A stretch of 64,000 nt of DNA from Chitinophaga caeni (GCF_002557795.1 NZ_CP023777.1:2365001-2429000); one strand, 5' to 3'. Counted from the stretch's first letter, positions 54,649-63,135 are shown. Notes: generated from the letters alone by a model not told the origin. Program-made: numbers and translations.

Positions 54649-54855
54649 ATACAATTAAGGAGTTATTGTGCGGGAGGAAGAATGACAGTTAACGGAAATG
54701 ATAATCCAATAAGCACTTGTTCAAATTGTCATGGATATGTATTCGCAGGTGCACAACTTGTTATCGAAGATAACACGGATGGTAGTAGTATCATTCAAAC
54801 CATCCTCACTGCTGCCGCAGAGAATCTATCAATCGTTGTTGCAAAGCGGTTTTAA
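54649..54855 (+). pseudogene. C-terminal fragment of a toxin, perhaps deaminase-like
   Basis: An open frame with ATG only at 54682 reads SYCAGGRMTVNGNDNPIST then CSNCHGYVFAGAQLVIEDN and a hydrophobic end. The C-x-x-C after a proline-rich turn recalls the zinc-binding cysteine pair of nucleic-acid deaminase toxins, and such tips are frequent in Rhs arrays, but the His-Glu half of the site is absent because the upstream part is lost. Weak assignment. Confidence 0.35.
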
Positions 54856-54930
54856 ATTTATTACTTTGGTGTGAGAACATTCTACACTTTGGATATTTTA
54901 GCATTAATGCTTTCACTATGCCGATAGACG

Positions 54931-55134
54931 ATGATAGAAAATATAATAAAAATCGTATCTAGCAGTTTAGTCGGAATACTGAAGTATTCTTCTGGCACAA
55001 TATGGGGTGCTCATAACTTGGGTAATAAACTTACACTGTTGGAGGGGGATAAAAAGGAAGACAGGCTTATCGTTTATTGTACTGGATATAGTGCAGGTGT
55101 TTGCATAGCCGGCACACCGGTTGTTCCTTCTTGA
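54931..55134 (+). pseudogene. Partial paralogue of the cassette 4 immunity gene
   Basis: A 67-codon frame whose middle (TIWGAHNLGNKLTLLEGDK, EDRLIVYCTG) matches the protein at 51004-51471 (EIWGDHSLGNNLSLLEGDK, EDRIIVYCSG). The lipoprotein Cys has been lost or replaced and the C-terminal two thirds are missing. Downstream to 55304 another open stretch ends KHFHLPVLRNDFEQFFKRN, apparently a fragment of a different gene. Confidence 0.65.
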
Positions 55135-55310
55135 ATTATCATGAATACCTAGCTTCATCTGTGATTAAGCCATTATTAACCCGTGATGTTTTAACTTCGC
55201 TAAACAAAATTAGTGATATGAAGATGCTCAAGCATTTTCATTTACCGGTTTTACGGAATGATTTTGAGCAATTTTTTAAACGTAATGAATGGATAATATC
55301 CTGAAATCTA

Positions 55311-55739
55311 ATGAAAAAGTTCAAATTAAAAGATAATAGAAGGGATTATCTTATAGGTCTTCCCTTAGCATTGCTGATTTGCATTTTTATATTCTGGTTG
55401 TCCGGTTTTAAAGAAAAGATGCGGAATGATGCTTTACAAAAAGGAATTAAGGTCTCGGGAATAATATATAGCGTAGATTGTAATAGAGGGCTGGCATATA
55501 GTACTATTTATTTTCGGTATAATGGTAAACGTCGCAGTACTAATTTGTCTAATAAACTGTGTAAAGATTACCGGGTTAATGATACGATTCAAGTTTATTA
55601 TAACCAAGAATTACAATCGTTTTACTTAGAAAATGATGGATTAGGATATGATATTGTAATAGGTCGAACTTTTTCATCGGTGGCATTTATTTTTCTATTG
55701 GGATGTTTTATCTATCAATTGTTCATAAAGAAGAAGTGA
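55311..55739 (+). CDS. Two-helix membrane protein, DUF3592-like
   Basis: A 142-residue protein with a membrane helix at each end (about 14-30 and 115-135) and an extracytoplasmic beta-rich middle (VSGIIYSVDCNRGLAYSTI, FRYNGKRRSTNLS, DTIQVYYNQELQSFYLEN). This layout matches DUF3592-type proteins, several of which occur as immunity-like genes in polymorphic toxin arrays. No toxin partner remains next to it. Probably an orphan immunity gene. Confidence 0.5.
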   Translation: MKKFKLKDNRRDYLIGLPLALLICIFIFWLSGFKEKMRNDALQKGIKVSGIIYSVDCNRGLAYSTIYFRYNGKRRSTNLSNKLCKDYRVNDTIQVYYNQELQSFYLENDGLGYDIVIGRTFSSVAFIFLLGCFIYQLFIKKK

Positions 55740-55746
55740 GATTGCC

Positions 55747-55861
55747 AGGTTGTTATAATTAGTCCTGGTATCTTTGCTCAATGTATTAATAGTATTGGGG
55801 CAATCGAGATATTTATTGATACACCATCAAGAGTAGAACGGTTTGTAATAATTTATGCCAG
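55747..55861 (+). pseudogene. Fragment of the cassette 1 immunity gene
   Basis: About 115 bases clearly similar to 44250-44370 inside the immunity gene of the full-length Rhs toxin; for example TATTTATTGATAC followed four bases later by TCAA and GTAGAACGGTTTG in both. The reading would be SIGAIEIFIDTPSRVERFV against GVGAIRIFIDTASKVERFE. Neither end of the gene is present. Confidence 0.7.
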
Positions 55862-56039
55862 GGGGCATGCAAATATTAGGAAAGTGTACAACTGTTTTTA
55901 TATTTGTTGATGCAGGTAGTGCTACTTATCAGTTTTATTTGACAAAATTTGTCAATGCCTACAAACGATCAGTTTAGGTATTGTAAATACTATGAGATAC
56001 CGGTTCCTAATGCCGCAGGTACTTTGGAAAGATAAAAAA

Positions 56040-56345
56040 ATGAATCAAGAAGCATTTCAAGATTTGGTTGCTTTTATACATGAACAGTCAAGAAGTTATG
56101 AAGTTCCAATTACTTTGGATACTTCTATTGAGAATGATCTTGGCGTGACTGGTGATGATGGAGAAGCGCTAATTTTAGCATTTAGTAAACGCTATAATGT
56201 AAATATTGATAATTTTTACATTACCAAGTATTTTTATCCCGAGCCATTTATGTCAAAAATTCCTGGAAGAATAGCGGTATTAAATGTAGGCCATCTTTTA
56301 AAAGCCATCAATGTGGGTAGGCTAGATGATGAGGTAATTAAATAA
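56040..56345 (+). CDS. DUF1493-like small protein, probable orphan immunity
   Basis: A 101-residue protein if started at ATG 56040; an in-frame ATG at 55992 would add 16 residues. The blocks VPITLDTSIENDLGVTGDD and EALILAFSKRYNVNIDNF resemble the DUF1493 family, whose fold is like an acyl carrier protein without the usual role. Such genes often occur near Rhs or CDI loci as immunity candidates. No toxin adjoins it. The 185 bases after it encode an open stretch (HWGICHPDYPWELLGYLPR) that may be the end of another broken gene. Confidence 0.5.
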   Translation: MNQEAFQDLVAFIHEQSRSYEVPITLDTSIENDLGVTGDDGEALILAFSKRYNVNIDNFYITKYFYPEPFMSKIPGRIAVLNVGHLLKAINVGRLDDEVIK

Positions 56346-56532
56346 AACGAGAAGAAAGAATTAGACGATAGAAAAACCGGGCTTCATTGGGGCATTTGCC
56401 ATCCAGATTATCCGTGGGAGTTACTAGGATATCTTCCACGTCACAGGTCTTTAGATCAGTCTATTTCGCCTTATGAAATTAATTCTTGTCGACCAGCACT
56501 TCCTAAACTGGATTTTGATAAAATAGATAAAA

Positions 56533-56949
56533 ATGAAATTAAAGTTAATCGGGGGAATAGGGATCATATGCTATGTCTTGTTTGTATTTCTAACTGTAGC
56601 GCACTTTAGATTTGAACTTACATTCCTTTTCTTGGAGAAGTTCTCAACAATTCAATATCAGGACAACCTAACAACAGATCGTTGGATCATGATGCAGGTT
56701 TGGGTGCTAATATACGCGATTATTGCCTGTTGGATGACATGGAGTGTTGGTATACGATATAGGTTGCTTTGGCTGGTTGGGTGTATTCTTGATGTGCTGA
56801 TTTATTTTATAAGCCTGTTTTTAATTATTTTATATAACAACTATCATTATAAGGCAGGAATAACTCCTTTGTTAAGTACTACAGAAAATATTTTCCTGAT
56901 ATATAGTCTACAGTATTTAAAAAAGGTTATGTTTAGACTTTTTAAATGA
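56533..56949 (+). CDS. Multi-pass membrane protein, unknown
   Basis: A 138-residue protein with three to four membrane helices (about 5-25, 52-72, 76-104 and a weaker one near 118) and few charged residues. I do not recognise a family. Its size, AT-rich composition and position at the end of the Rhs region suggest another orphan membrane immunity protein, but nothing proves it. Confidence 0.45.
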   Translation: MKLKLIGGIGIICYVLFVFLTVAHFRFELTFLFLEKFSTIQYQDNLTTDRWIMMQVWVLIYAIIACWMTWSVGIRYRLLWLVGCILDVLIYFISLFLIILYNNYHYKAGITPLLSTTENIFLIYSLQYLKKVMFRLFK

Positions 56950-56990
56950 GGGTGGATATGTTATTCTTTATTACTGGGAGAATAATTTAA

Positions 56991-57206
56991 ATGAAATTTC
57001 TAGCCAAGATCAAGATTATATTTTGTCAACCCATGTTGAGGGATATTTTAATAAATGGAAAGACAGAAATAGTTTATAAAAAGTCGTGGAAGTATTATTC
57101 AATGATCGTTTCCCTGGTATTAGTACTTTTAACAATGCTTATCTGCTCCATATTTGTCTCTAAACAAACAACTTACCACATATACCATATTTATTTTATG
57201 GAATAA
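56991..57206 (+). CDS. Small single-helix protein, unknown
   Basis: A 71-codon frame with one clear membrane helix (YYSMIVSLVLVLLTMLICSIF) and a basic N-terminal part. It could be a small real gene or the start of a longer one that has been cut. Nothing else identifies it. It is the last AT-rich gene of the Rhs region before the protease gene. Confidence 0.3.
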   Translation: MKFLAKIKIIFCQPMLRDILINGKTEIVYKKSWKYYSMIVSLVLVLLTMLICSIFVSKQTTYHIYHIYFME

Positions 57207-57271
57207 TTATAATATTTGATATATAGTGCTTATATTGATTAGCATTATTTAACCCGGTAAAACCAATCATT

Positions 57272-58576
57272 ATGTACTTCAAATCAACCATGAAGGCAGC
57301 GCTGTTCTGCGCCTGCCTTATTAGCCCTTTTTTAGCATGTCAAGAAAGTAACGCCCCCGTATCCCCAAGCCCGCGGGAAGAAAACGTGGAAATGGCTTTC
57401 CCCGGTAAAACAGGTGCCTTGGAATACCGCAATTTCCGTGGTAAAGATGTAACCCTCGAAAATTACAACGGTACCTACGTTTTACAGGGCGATATCATGG
57501 TACACCCCAAGGAATTACAGCTCCCCGGCTCGGATGCCAGGGCTGGCCGGATCGATCATTACTGGCCATCTGCCTTGGTGTATTACTCCATCGATGCATC
57601 TATATCTTCAACCAAACTCGGGCGGATTGAAGATGCCATGGATTATTGGGAAAGTACCACGGCCGTGCATTTCCAGGAAAGAACAACGCAAACGAACTAC
57701 GTTAAATTCATTGATGGATCCGGTTGTTCTTCTTACATCGGCATGATCGGTGGTTCGCAAAACATCACTGTAGGCAATGGTTGTTCCGTCGGGAATATCG
57801 TCCATGAAATCGGTCATGCAGTGGGTCTTTACCATGAACATACCCGGCAAGACCGCGATAGTTACGTGCTGATCAACACGGCCAATATCGAATCCGGAAA
57901 AGAGCACAACTTTAACAAGTACAGTGCCTCGCAAGGTTTCGAAATCGGTTCGCTCGACTTTGGCTCCGTGATGATGTACAGTTCCTATGCATTCTCGGCC
58001 AATGGCTCCCCGACGATCACCAAGCTCGATGGTAGCACTTTTTCATCCCAAAGAAGTGCTTTTTCAAGTGGCGATCTGGATATCATTAACATGATGTACC
58101 CGCCTTCCGGCAATGATTACCCGACGGTGTCCATTACTTCCCCGGCAACGGGTAGCAGTTATGCCGAACCGGCCTCTGTTACCATCCAGGCAACCGCCGC
58201 AGATGCCGACGGCAGCGTAACGAAAGTGGAGTTCTACAACGGTACCACGAAACTAGGGGAAGATGCCAGCGCCCCTTATTCTTATACCTGGGCTAGCGTG
58301 GCCGCAGGTTCTTACACGATCGTAGCTAAGGCGACGGATAACGCAGGGGCTGTTACAACTTCTTCTTCTGTCACGATTTCCGTTACCTCCGCCAGTGGCG
58401 GCACACTTTGCAGCACGGTACCGGATTGGAGCAGCTCCCAAGTGTATGCAACGCCCGGCATCAAGGTAAATTACCAAGGGAAGATTTTTGAAAACAAATG
58501 GTGGATTCAAGGTACCGCCCCCGATCAAAATGATACCTGGGGCCCCTGGAAGTATCTACAGGATTGTATAGACTAG
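57272..58576 (+). CDS. Astacin-like (M12A) metalloprotease lipoprotein with chitin-binding-like tail
   Basis: A 434-residue secreted protease. Lipobox FLAC (Cys23) if started at Met1; the second Met (residue 7) is an alternative. The astacin zinc site HEIGHAVGLYHEHTRQDRD (near 178-196) has all three His and the Glu, and the Met-turn is SVMMYSSYAF. An Ig-like domain follows (PTVSITSPATGSSYAEPAS to about 365). The last 55 residues (VPDWSSSQVYATPGIKVNY, KWWIQGTAPDQN) are like the CBM5/12 chitin-binding fold, with paired Trp and terminal Cys. It probably acts on the cell surface against protein-chitin material. Independent gene with its own terminator. Confidence 0.9.
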   Translation: MYFKSTMKAALFCACLISPFLACQESNAPVSPSPREENVEMAFPGKTGALEYRNFRGKDVTLENYNGTYVLQGDIMVHPKELQLPGSDARAGRIDHYWPSALVYYSIDASISSTKLGRIEDAMDYWESTTAVHFQERTTQTNYVKFIDGSGCSSYIGMIGGSQNITVGNGCSVGNIVHEIGHAVGLYHEHTRQDRDSYVLINTANIESGKEHNFNKYSASQGFEIGSLDFGSVMMYSSYAFSANGSPTITKLDGSTFSSQRSAFSSGDLDIINMMYPPSGNDYPTVSITSPATGSSYAEPASVTIQATAADADGSVTKVEFYNGTTKLGEDASAPYSYTWASVAAGSYTIVAKATDNAGAVTTSSSVTISVTSASGGTLCSTVPDWSSSQVYATPGIKVNYQGKIFENKWWIQGTAPDQNDTWGPWKYLQDCID

Positions 58577-58602
58577 TTTTATGTAAAGCAAAGATGTTAA
58601 TT

Positions 58603-58637
58603 ACCGCCCGGCATGATCAACTTTGCCGGGCGGTTTT
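58603..58637 (+). terminator. Terminator of the astacin gene
   Basis: ACCGCCCGGC (58603-58612) pairs perfectly with GCCGGGCGGT (58625-58634), followed by T. It lies soon after the protease stop codon. Confidence 0.85.
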
Positions 58638-58664
58638 GCATAAACGGTGTATATGCTGCTCCCG

Positions 58665-58735
58665 GGCGATCAAATTAGCGGCCGTAATGGCCAATTTGTA
58701 CCTTTTTTTGTTTCTTTTTTGGGCTGAATTGTAAA
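58665..58735 (+). repeat. Fragment of the dispersed repeat
   Basis: GCGATCAAATTAGCGGCCG and the following TAATGGCCAATTTGTACC plus T-rich tract match the interior of repeat copies A-C. Both ends of the element are missing. Confidence 0.65.
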
Positions 58736-58744
58736 GAAAATCTT

Positions 58745-60370
58745 TCAATCCCCCAACCTCAACATATAAACACTGTCAATAACACGCTCCCGCTGCCCTG
58801 GCAATAAAAACTTCATCTTCAGCTTCGTGATCCTGTAATTTGGAAATATCGCCAAGGTATCTGCTTCGATTCCAAGACGCCCCAGTTCCGCTATACCCCT
58901 TTTATTTGTAAACAAGTAGGGCGTTTTAGTAGAAATGGAATCTGCCCATATCACGTTGGCATCAGCATAAAATTCAAAACTGAAAGATTGCAATGAATAC
59001 ATCTGCACAACGGCGCCGGGTAATTGCGCATTCTTCCACCTGGCAGCTTCAGATCCACCTTGATAAAGCAATAGCGGCGGATAAAAAAATACATTCAAAA
59101 ATATTGCGATCGATATGCTCCCCACCATGCTCAGCGCCACAACTTGCCGCTTGATCCTGTTATTTAACAACGACAAATAAATACCTGCGATAAACACCGG
59201 CAAAAATCCATACCAATAATTCCCCCGGAATATAATGCAAACTGCCAATGGCAATATTAACATTAATACGGCTATAACTTTTTGAATGATCTGCACTGCT
59301 TTCTTTTCATACCAATGCTCACGTATAAACCAATCGGCTAACACGATCCCGAAAAAGGGAAATAATATCAATAAATAATGCGGCAACTGGAACCGCGATA
59401 ATGAAAATATCAACATCGTCGCCAATATCGCCCCGGTACTGAAATGTTCCTTCCCCTTTTTAATATGTTTTACAACTTGATAAATAGCCGCGTATAATAA
59501 CAAGCTCCAAGGCAAAAAAGCCCATAACAACGTGTGGAAGAAAAAGAAGAAATCCCCTTTGCCCTTTATCGGCCCCGTATTAAAAAAGCGGCCAAATTGA
59601 CTCTCCCATAAAAAGAATTGCACACCCGATACGGCATGTTTGCCGAATACCAGTTTCCCGGGCTGTAGATCAAATTGTTGATAAACAGCATAAATTTCCG
59701 GCAACGTAAGGATGCAAGTCAATAATAAATATAAATACCACCGCGCTTGCCAAAATTGTTGCCACTCCTTTTTGATAATCCAGTCCAGCCATAAGCCCGC
59801 GCCCAGCGGTATCAACACGAAGGGCCCTTTTGTCATCAGGGCGCATGCTGTAAAAAAGGCAGCCGGCAAAATTTGCATCGCCTCCCGCTTGGCCCGCATT
59901 AAATGATAACCGGCTGCCATAAGGAATAGGGTAAGATAGGGTTCTGCCTTTACATCATTCATACTGATGATGCCATGTAAGGCGGATAGGTAAATAAGTA
60001 CGGACAGGCGACCAATGTCCCGCCCGTAAAATCGTACGGCAAATAGATAGGTATAGTAAGCGCCCAGTATCCAACAAATGAATGCAGGGAATTTGTATGC
60101 AAAAGTGTTGATGCCAAATAGTTTGTAACCCGCGGCAACGATCCAAAAGGGTAGGTGCGGTTTGTCTAACCAATCCGTTCCCCGCGCGTATAAATTCATC
60201 CAATCACCGCGCAAATCCATTTGCTTTGATATGCCCGCGTATAACGCTGCATCCGGCTCCATCAAGGTATTGAACAGGCCCGGGAGCATCGCGGTTACCA
60301 GCAGGCCCACTGCCCAGCGGAATATATTTACAGGTATCGTTTTATGCCCTGGAAGAAGCTGTTGTTTCAA
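58745..60370 (-). CDS. GT39/ArnT-like glycosyltransferase
   Basis: A 541-residue integral membrane glycosyltransferase of the GT-C fold (dolichyl-phosphate-mannose/ArnT group). After the first helix the extracellular loop has the acidic pair in LMEPDAALYAGISKQM, expected for metal-assisted transfer from a polyprenyl-phosphate sugar, and TDWLDKPHLPFWI is another family motif. About eleven helices follow, with a soluble C-terminal domain. ArnT adds aminoarabinose to lipid A; relatives add other sugars to lipids or proteins, and the acceptor is not evident. Its start overlaps the PAP2 gene by 29 bases, so the two are co-translated. Confidence 0.88.
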   Translation of the reverse strand: MKQQLLPGHKTIPVNIFRWAVGLLVTAMLPGLFNTLMEPDAALYAGISKQMDLRGDWMNLYARGTDWLDKPHLPFWIVAAGYKLFGINTFAYKFPAFICWILGAYYTYLFAVRFYGRDIGRLSVLIYLSALHGIISMNDVKAEPYLTLFLMAAGYHLMRAKREAMQILPAAFFTACALMTKGPFVLIPLGAGLWLDWIIKKEWQQFWQARWYLYLLLTCILTLPEIYAVYQQFDLQPGKLVFGKHAVSGVQFFLWESQFGRFFNTGPIKGKGDFFFFFHTLLWAFLPWSLLLYAAIYQVVKHIKKGKEHFSTGAILATMLIFSLSRFQLPHYLLILFPFFGIVLADWFIREHWYEKKAVQIIQKVIAVLMLILPLAVCIIFRGNYWYGFLPVFIAGIYLSLLNNRIKRQVVALSMVGSISIAIFLNVFFYPPLLLYQGGSEAARWKNAQLPGAVVQMYSLQSFSFEFYADANVIWADSISTKTPYLFTNKRGIAELGRLGIEADTLAIFPNYRITKLKMKFLLPGQRERVIDSVYMLRLGD

Positions 60371-60968
60371 TACGTCGAGATTTTTTTATCTTAATTCCAT
60401 TCTTATCAAACCAGGTGAAAAGCAAGGTTACCAGGTAGCCGATGCTCATCCCGTAAGCTGCGCCCGCCAATACATCGCTGGGATAGTGTTTGCCAACGTA
60501 CACCTGTGCATAGCAAATCATGCCCGCCCAGATCCAAACCCACAGCCAATGTTGCCACTTCATCCCCAGGTATTGCATACTGCCGAACCAAAATGCAGCC
60601 AATGCAAAGTGGTTCGTAGCATGCGACGACGGGAAACCGTTCTGCCCGCCGCAACCTACCAGGTTCCTTAGGTAAACCTGCAAATCGGGGTTATAGCATG
60701 GTCTCAACCTTTGAAACATGGGCTTGAGGATGCTCGCGCTGCTAAAATCGGCCAACGCGAAGCAAAGCAAGGTGCCTGCAAGGAAAAGGAGCGCCTTGTC
60801 ACGCCGTTTCACCGTGATGTAAACCAATATAAAAACATACAGCGGAATCCAGGTCAAAGGGTTCCGCAATAGTAACATGAACGGGTCTAAATACTCGTTG
60901 GCAGCAGTCTTTTCGATGAAGATAAATAGCTGTTCATCCAACTGTTGTAGGCTCTCCAGAAAATTCAT
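60342..60968 (-). CDS. PAP2-family lipid phosphatase
   Basis: A 208-residue membrane phosphatase. The three PAP2 catalytic motifs are present: a diverged KPMFQRLRP (near 109-117), GFPSSHATNH (near 134-143, first catalytic His) and a final YVGKHYPSDVLAGAAYG (near 176, second His with its Asp). Five to six helices surround them. Such enzymes dephosphorylate undecaprenyl pyrophosphate, phosphatidic acid or lipid A. Overlap with the glycosyltransferase gene suggests a shared job in envelope lipid or polyprenyl-phosphate sugar metabolism. Confidence 0.9.
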   Translation of the reverse strand: MNFLESLQQLDEQLFIFIEKTAANEYLDPFMLLLRNPLTWIPLYVFILVYITVKRRDKALLFLAGTLLCFALADFSSASILKPMFQRLRPCYNPDLQVYLRNLVGCGGQNGFPSSHATNHFALAAFWFGSMQYLGMKWQHWLWVWIWAGMICYAQVYVGKHYPSDVLAGAAYGMSIGYLVTLLFTWFDKNGIKIKKSRRIETTASSRA

Positions 60969-61061
60969 ACCCTAAAAATGCGATACCCGTATTACCTAAA
61001 TGATAGGGAATTGTTACGAAATCATTATTGTATGATTCATAACAATAAAGCTGGTTGATAT

Positions 61062-61185
61062 TTGGGCGCGCCCCTACGGGTCGGGCTATCCGCTACAAGT
61101 CCTCGCCGCTCCCTACGGTCGCGCCTGCGGGCTTTCCACTGCTATCCCTCGCGCGGTTTCACGCCCGGCACATGCTTTCGGAAAA
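61062..61185. repeat. GC-rich intergenic element
   Basis: The 793 bases between the phosphatase and the peptide gene contain a conspicuous GC-rich block with phrases such as GGGCGCGCCCCTACGGGTCG and GCGCCTGCGGGCTTTCC, unlike the AT-rich flanks. It has several short inverted repeats and no gene. It looks like an interspersed repeat of the genome; only one copy lies in this window, so this cannot be confirmed here. Confidence 0.4.
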
Positions 61186-61210
61186 TGTTCGTTATATAAA
61201 GTTGATTACA

Positions 61211-61539
61211 TGCTAGTCCGGCCTAAAATTGCTTTAAACGCATTAGAATTCCTTACCCGGTAAAAGATATAATCGAAGGAAGATACATTCAAAATCCTGG
61301 GTATCCCCACCAAGAAAACCGATGAACCTCGCACCGTTGATAGCGAACGTTAGCTAGGCGATACAGTAGTACAAAAGCTGGATCTGGCGATCAAATTGGC
61401 GGCCGTGATGGCCAATTTGTGCCCTTTTTTGGTAATTTTTTGGCAAGCAAAAAAGTACAAGAAACGAGCAGGAATACATTGCATCGAACTTATGAGGAGA
61501 CGATAATTTATTCATTGAAAATATAGTCAGACAATAATG
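61211..61539 (+). repeat. Dispersed repeat, copy B (MITE-like)
   Basis: It starts TGCTAGTCCGGCCTAAAATT and ends TAGTCAGACAATAATG, an approximate terminal inverted repeat. Nearly the whole interior matches copy A, including the perfect palindrome arms ATTGGC-GGCCGTGAT-GGCCAAT. It lies in the same orientation as copy C, with the double-glycine peptide gene between them. Confidence 0.78.
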
Positions 61540-61761
61540 TTTGTTTATATGTATAATATGCTTATTTCAACATTAGTATAATTTAGAATGAACATCATTT
61601 ATTCTGATGAACGAAATAATACAGGCGGTTGATAATGAATAAAAATGAATAAAGTAGCTGGCTTAGAAATAAAATAGCTAAACTATTTTTGATATGTCAG
61701 TAGTGTGCCAACCGGCAACCTACAAGTTCATTTATTGTAACATCCTTCAAATTTTTTATCA

Positions 61762-61980
61762 ATGTCCATGAAAATCGAATTAGCAAATTACGGTTGCGAA
61801 GAATTAAGCTTCGATGAGCAACAACAGGTTGATGGTGGTGCGTTATTTTCTAATCTACGCACAACTTTGATCGACCTGATCAATAACGGTCAAATCCTGG
61901 TGGCTTCCGTGCCTGTAGTTGGTATGACTTTATTTGGTCTAACGGCGCCTACCTTGGCATCAATTAAAAACTTACTGTAA
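61762..61980 (+). CDS. Double-glycine leader peptide, bacteriocin-like
   Basis: A 72-residue small protein. Residues 1-26 form a typical double-glycine leader: acidic, with E-L-S near 14-16 and V-D-G-G ending at 26 (FDEQQQVDGG). The predicted mature peptide of 46 residues (ALFSNLRTTLIDLINNGQI, then LVASVPVVGMTLFGLTA and a helical end) is hydrophobic, glycine-containing and cysteine-free, like class II bacteriocins or export peptides cleaved by C39-peptidase ABC transporters. A second ATG two codons downstream is an alternative start. No transporter, maturation or immunity gene adjoins it; it stands alone between two repeat copies. Confidence 0.68.
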   Translation: MSMKIELANYGCEELSFDEQQQVDGGALFSNLRTTLIDLINNGQILVASVPVVGMTLFGLTAPTLASIKNLL

Positions 61981-62011
61981 ATAATCTTACAGATCACGAA
62001 TTTATTGTTAA

Positions 62012-62043
62012 AAAGCCGGGATATGTATCATATGCCCGGCTTT
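62012..62043 (+). terminator. Terminator of the peptide gene
   Basis: AAAGCCGGG (62012-62020) pairs with CCCGGCTTT (62035-62043), with further weak pairing in the ATATG/CATAT loop bases. Confidence 0.75.
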
Positions 62044-62056
62044 CATATTTATTTTA

Positions 62057-62375
62057 CATTGTAGTCCGACTAAAAATGCTTTAAAGGTACTTGAATTCTT
62101 TACCTGTTCAAGGATATAAGCGAAGGATGATACATTCACCCCCCACCAAGAGAACCGTGGAACTTCGCACCGTCGATAGCGAAGGGTAGCTGGGCCATAC
62201 AGTAGTAGCAAGGCCAGATCGAGCGATCAAATTGGAGGCCGTAATGGCCAATTTGTGCCCGTTTTTGGTGCTTTTTGGGCAAGCAAAAAAGTGCAAGAAA
62301 CGAGCAGATGAACATTGAATCGAACTATTGAGGGATCAAATTGCTCCCCGGTTAAAATTTAGTCGGACAATAATG
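62057..62375 (+). repeat. Dispersed repeat, copy C (MITE-like), with flanking direct repeat
   Basis: The left end CATTGTAGTCCGACTA (62057-62072) and the right end TAGTCGGACAATAATG (62360-62375) are inverted repeats matching at 14 of 16 positions. The 13-mer TTTATTTTACATT occurs exactly on both sides (62048-62060 and 62376-62388), as expected of a target-site duplication. The interior matches copies A and B with more differences. Confidence 0.8.
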
Positions 62376-62403
62376 TTTATTTTACATTAGTTATTTATGT
62401 CAT

Positions 62404-62979
62404 TTAACCCGGCATCCGGCTAAGCTGGATCTCCATTTCCTTGAACTCTTGCCCATTTACCACGCGGTACATCTCGAATGAATAGTGATCGTCGTCCGTA
62501 ATTTTCATGATTTCCTTGAGCTGGTATTCCTGCCCATTGCCCGGATCGGTCATGCTGCCTTTAAATTCAACGCCGTTTTGATCCGGCAACCATTTCCCGT
62601 CCATGTACATCATGCCGGTACCCATGTTGTCGATCCAAGAGGAAACGAACATTTTCCGGCCATTGTCGTAACCGATCCAGGATTTCCCCTCGAAAGGCAT
62701 GTCCATGAACTGCCCGGTATATTTGCATTCCTGGTAGCGACCGCCCAGGATCATCTTGTTCGTGCAAGAACCTTCCGAAACGGTCGGGTCTGCCCCCGGC
62801 GCCTGCCAAGCGGTAATCTTAGCCGACCATTCCCCGTCCAGGTTGGCCAATTTTTTATGGAATTCACCCGGGGTCATATATTCCATCCAGGCTTTTTGCA
62901 TGGCATCAGGGTCATCCTGGGCATGCAGGCTGAAAGCGGCAAAAATGCAGCCGATGAAGAGAAGGAGTGACTTTTTCAT
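62404..62979 (-). CDS. DUF1579-family secreted protein
   Basis: A 191-residue protein with a signal peptide (LLLFIGCIFAAFSLHAQ). The mature part has the DUF1579 pattern: LANLDGEWSAKITAW, the cysteine-containing GSCTNKMILGGRYQECKYT, GKSWIGYDNGRKMFVSSWI and GTGMMYMDGKW. These are small beta-barrel, lipocalin-like periplasmic proteins of unknown ligand. It is transcribed away from rplK and is complete. Confidence 0.85.
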   Translation of the reverse strand: MKKSLLLFIGCIFAAFSLHAQDDPDAMQKAWMEYMTPGEFHKKLANLDGEWSAKITAWQAPGADPTVSEGSCTNKMILGGRYQECKYTGQFMDMPFEGKSWIGYDNGRKMFVSSWIDNMGTGMMYMDGKWLPDQNGVEFKGSMTDPGNGQEYQLKEIMKITDDDHYSFEMYRVVNGQEFKEMEIQLSRMPG

Positions 62980-63135
62980 AAAGTAGATTTATTAGTAAAT
63001 TAAGCCATCCGGGCTACCTGGAGAGGTCAAACTTATTATTGGGTAGGAAATATGATAAGAATAGCGTAGATTTGTCACCTGTGCATAAAAAAATGGCTCA
63101 TTCTAGCAAAAAAAATGCCGATTTCCAAAAGATTT

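Noticed and set aside
56991..57206. Interpretation of the 71-codon frame as a bacteriocin or holin
   Set aside because: One helix and a basic N-terminus are not enough; kept only as an unknown small gene at low confidence.
62485..62970. 161-codon plus-strand frame opposite the DUF1579 gene
   Set aside because: The minus-strand gene has a signal peptide and family motifs; the plus frame has none.
24000..63000. Search for CRISPR arrays or phage genes in the accessory region
   Set aside because: No regularly spaced short repeats, cas genes, capsid, terminase or integrase genes were seen; the repeats present are Rhs cores and the MITE-like family.
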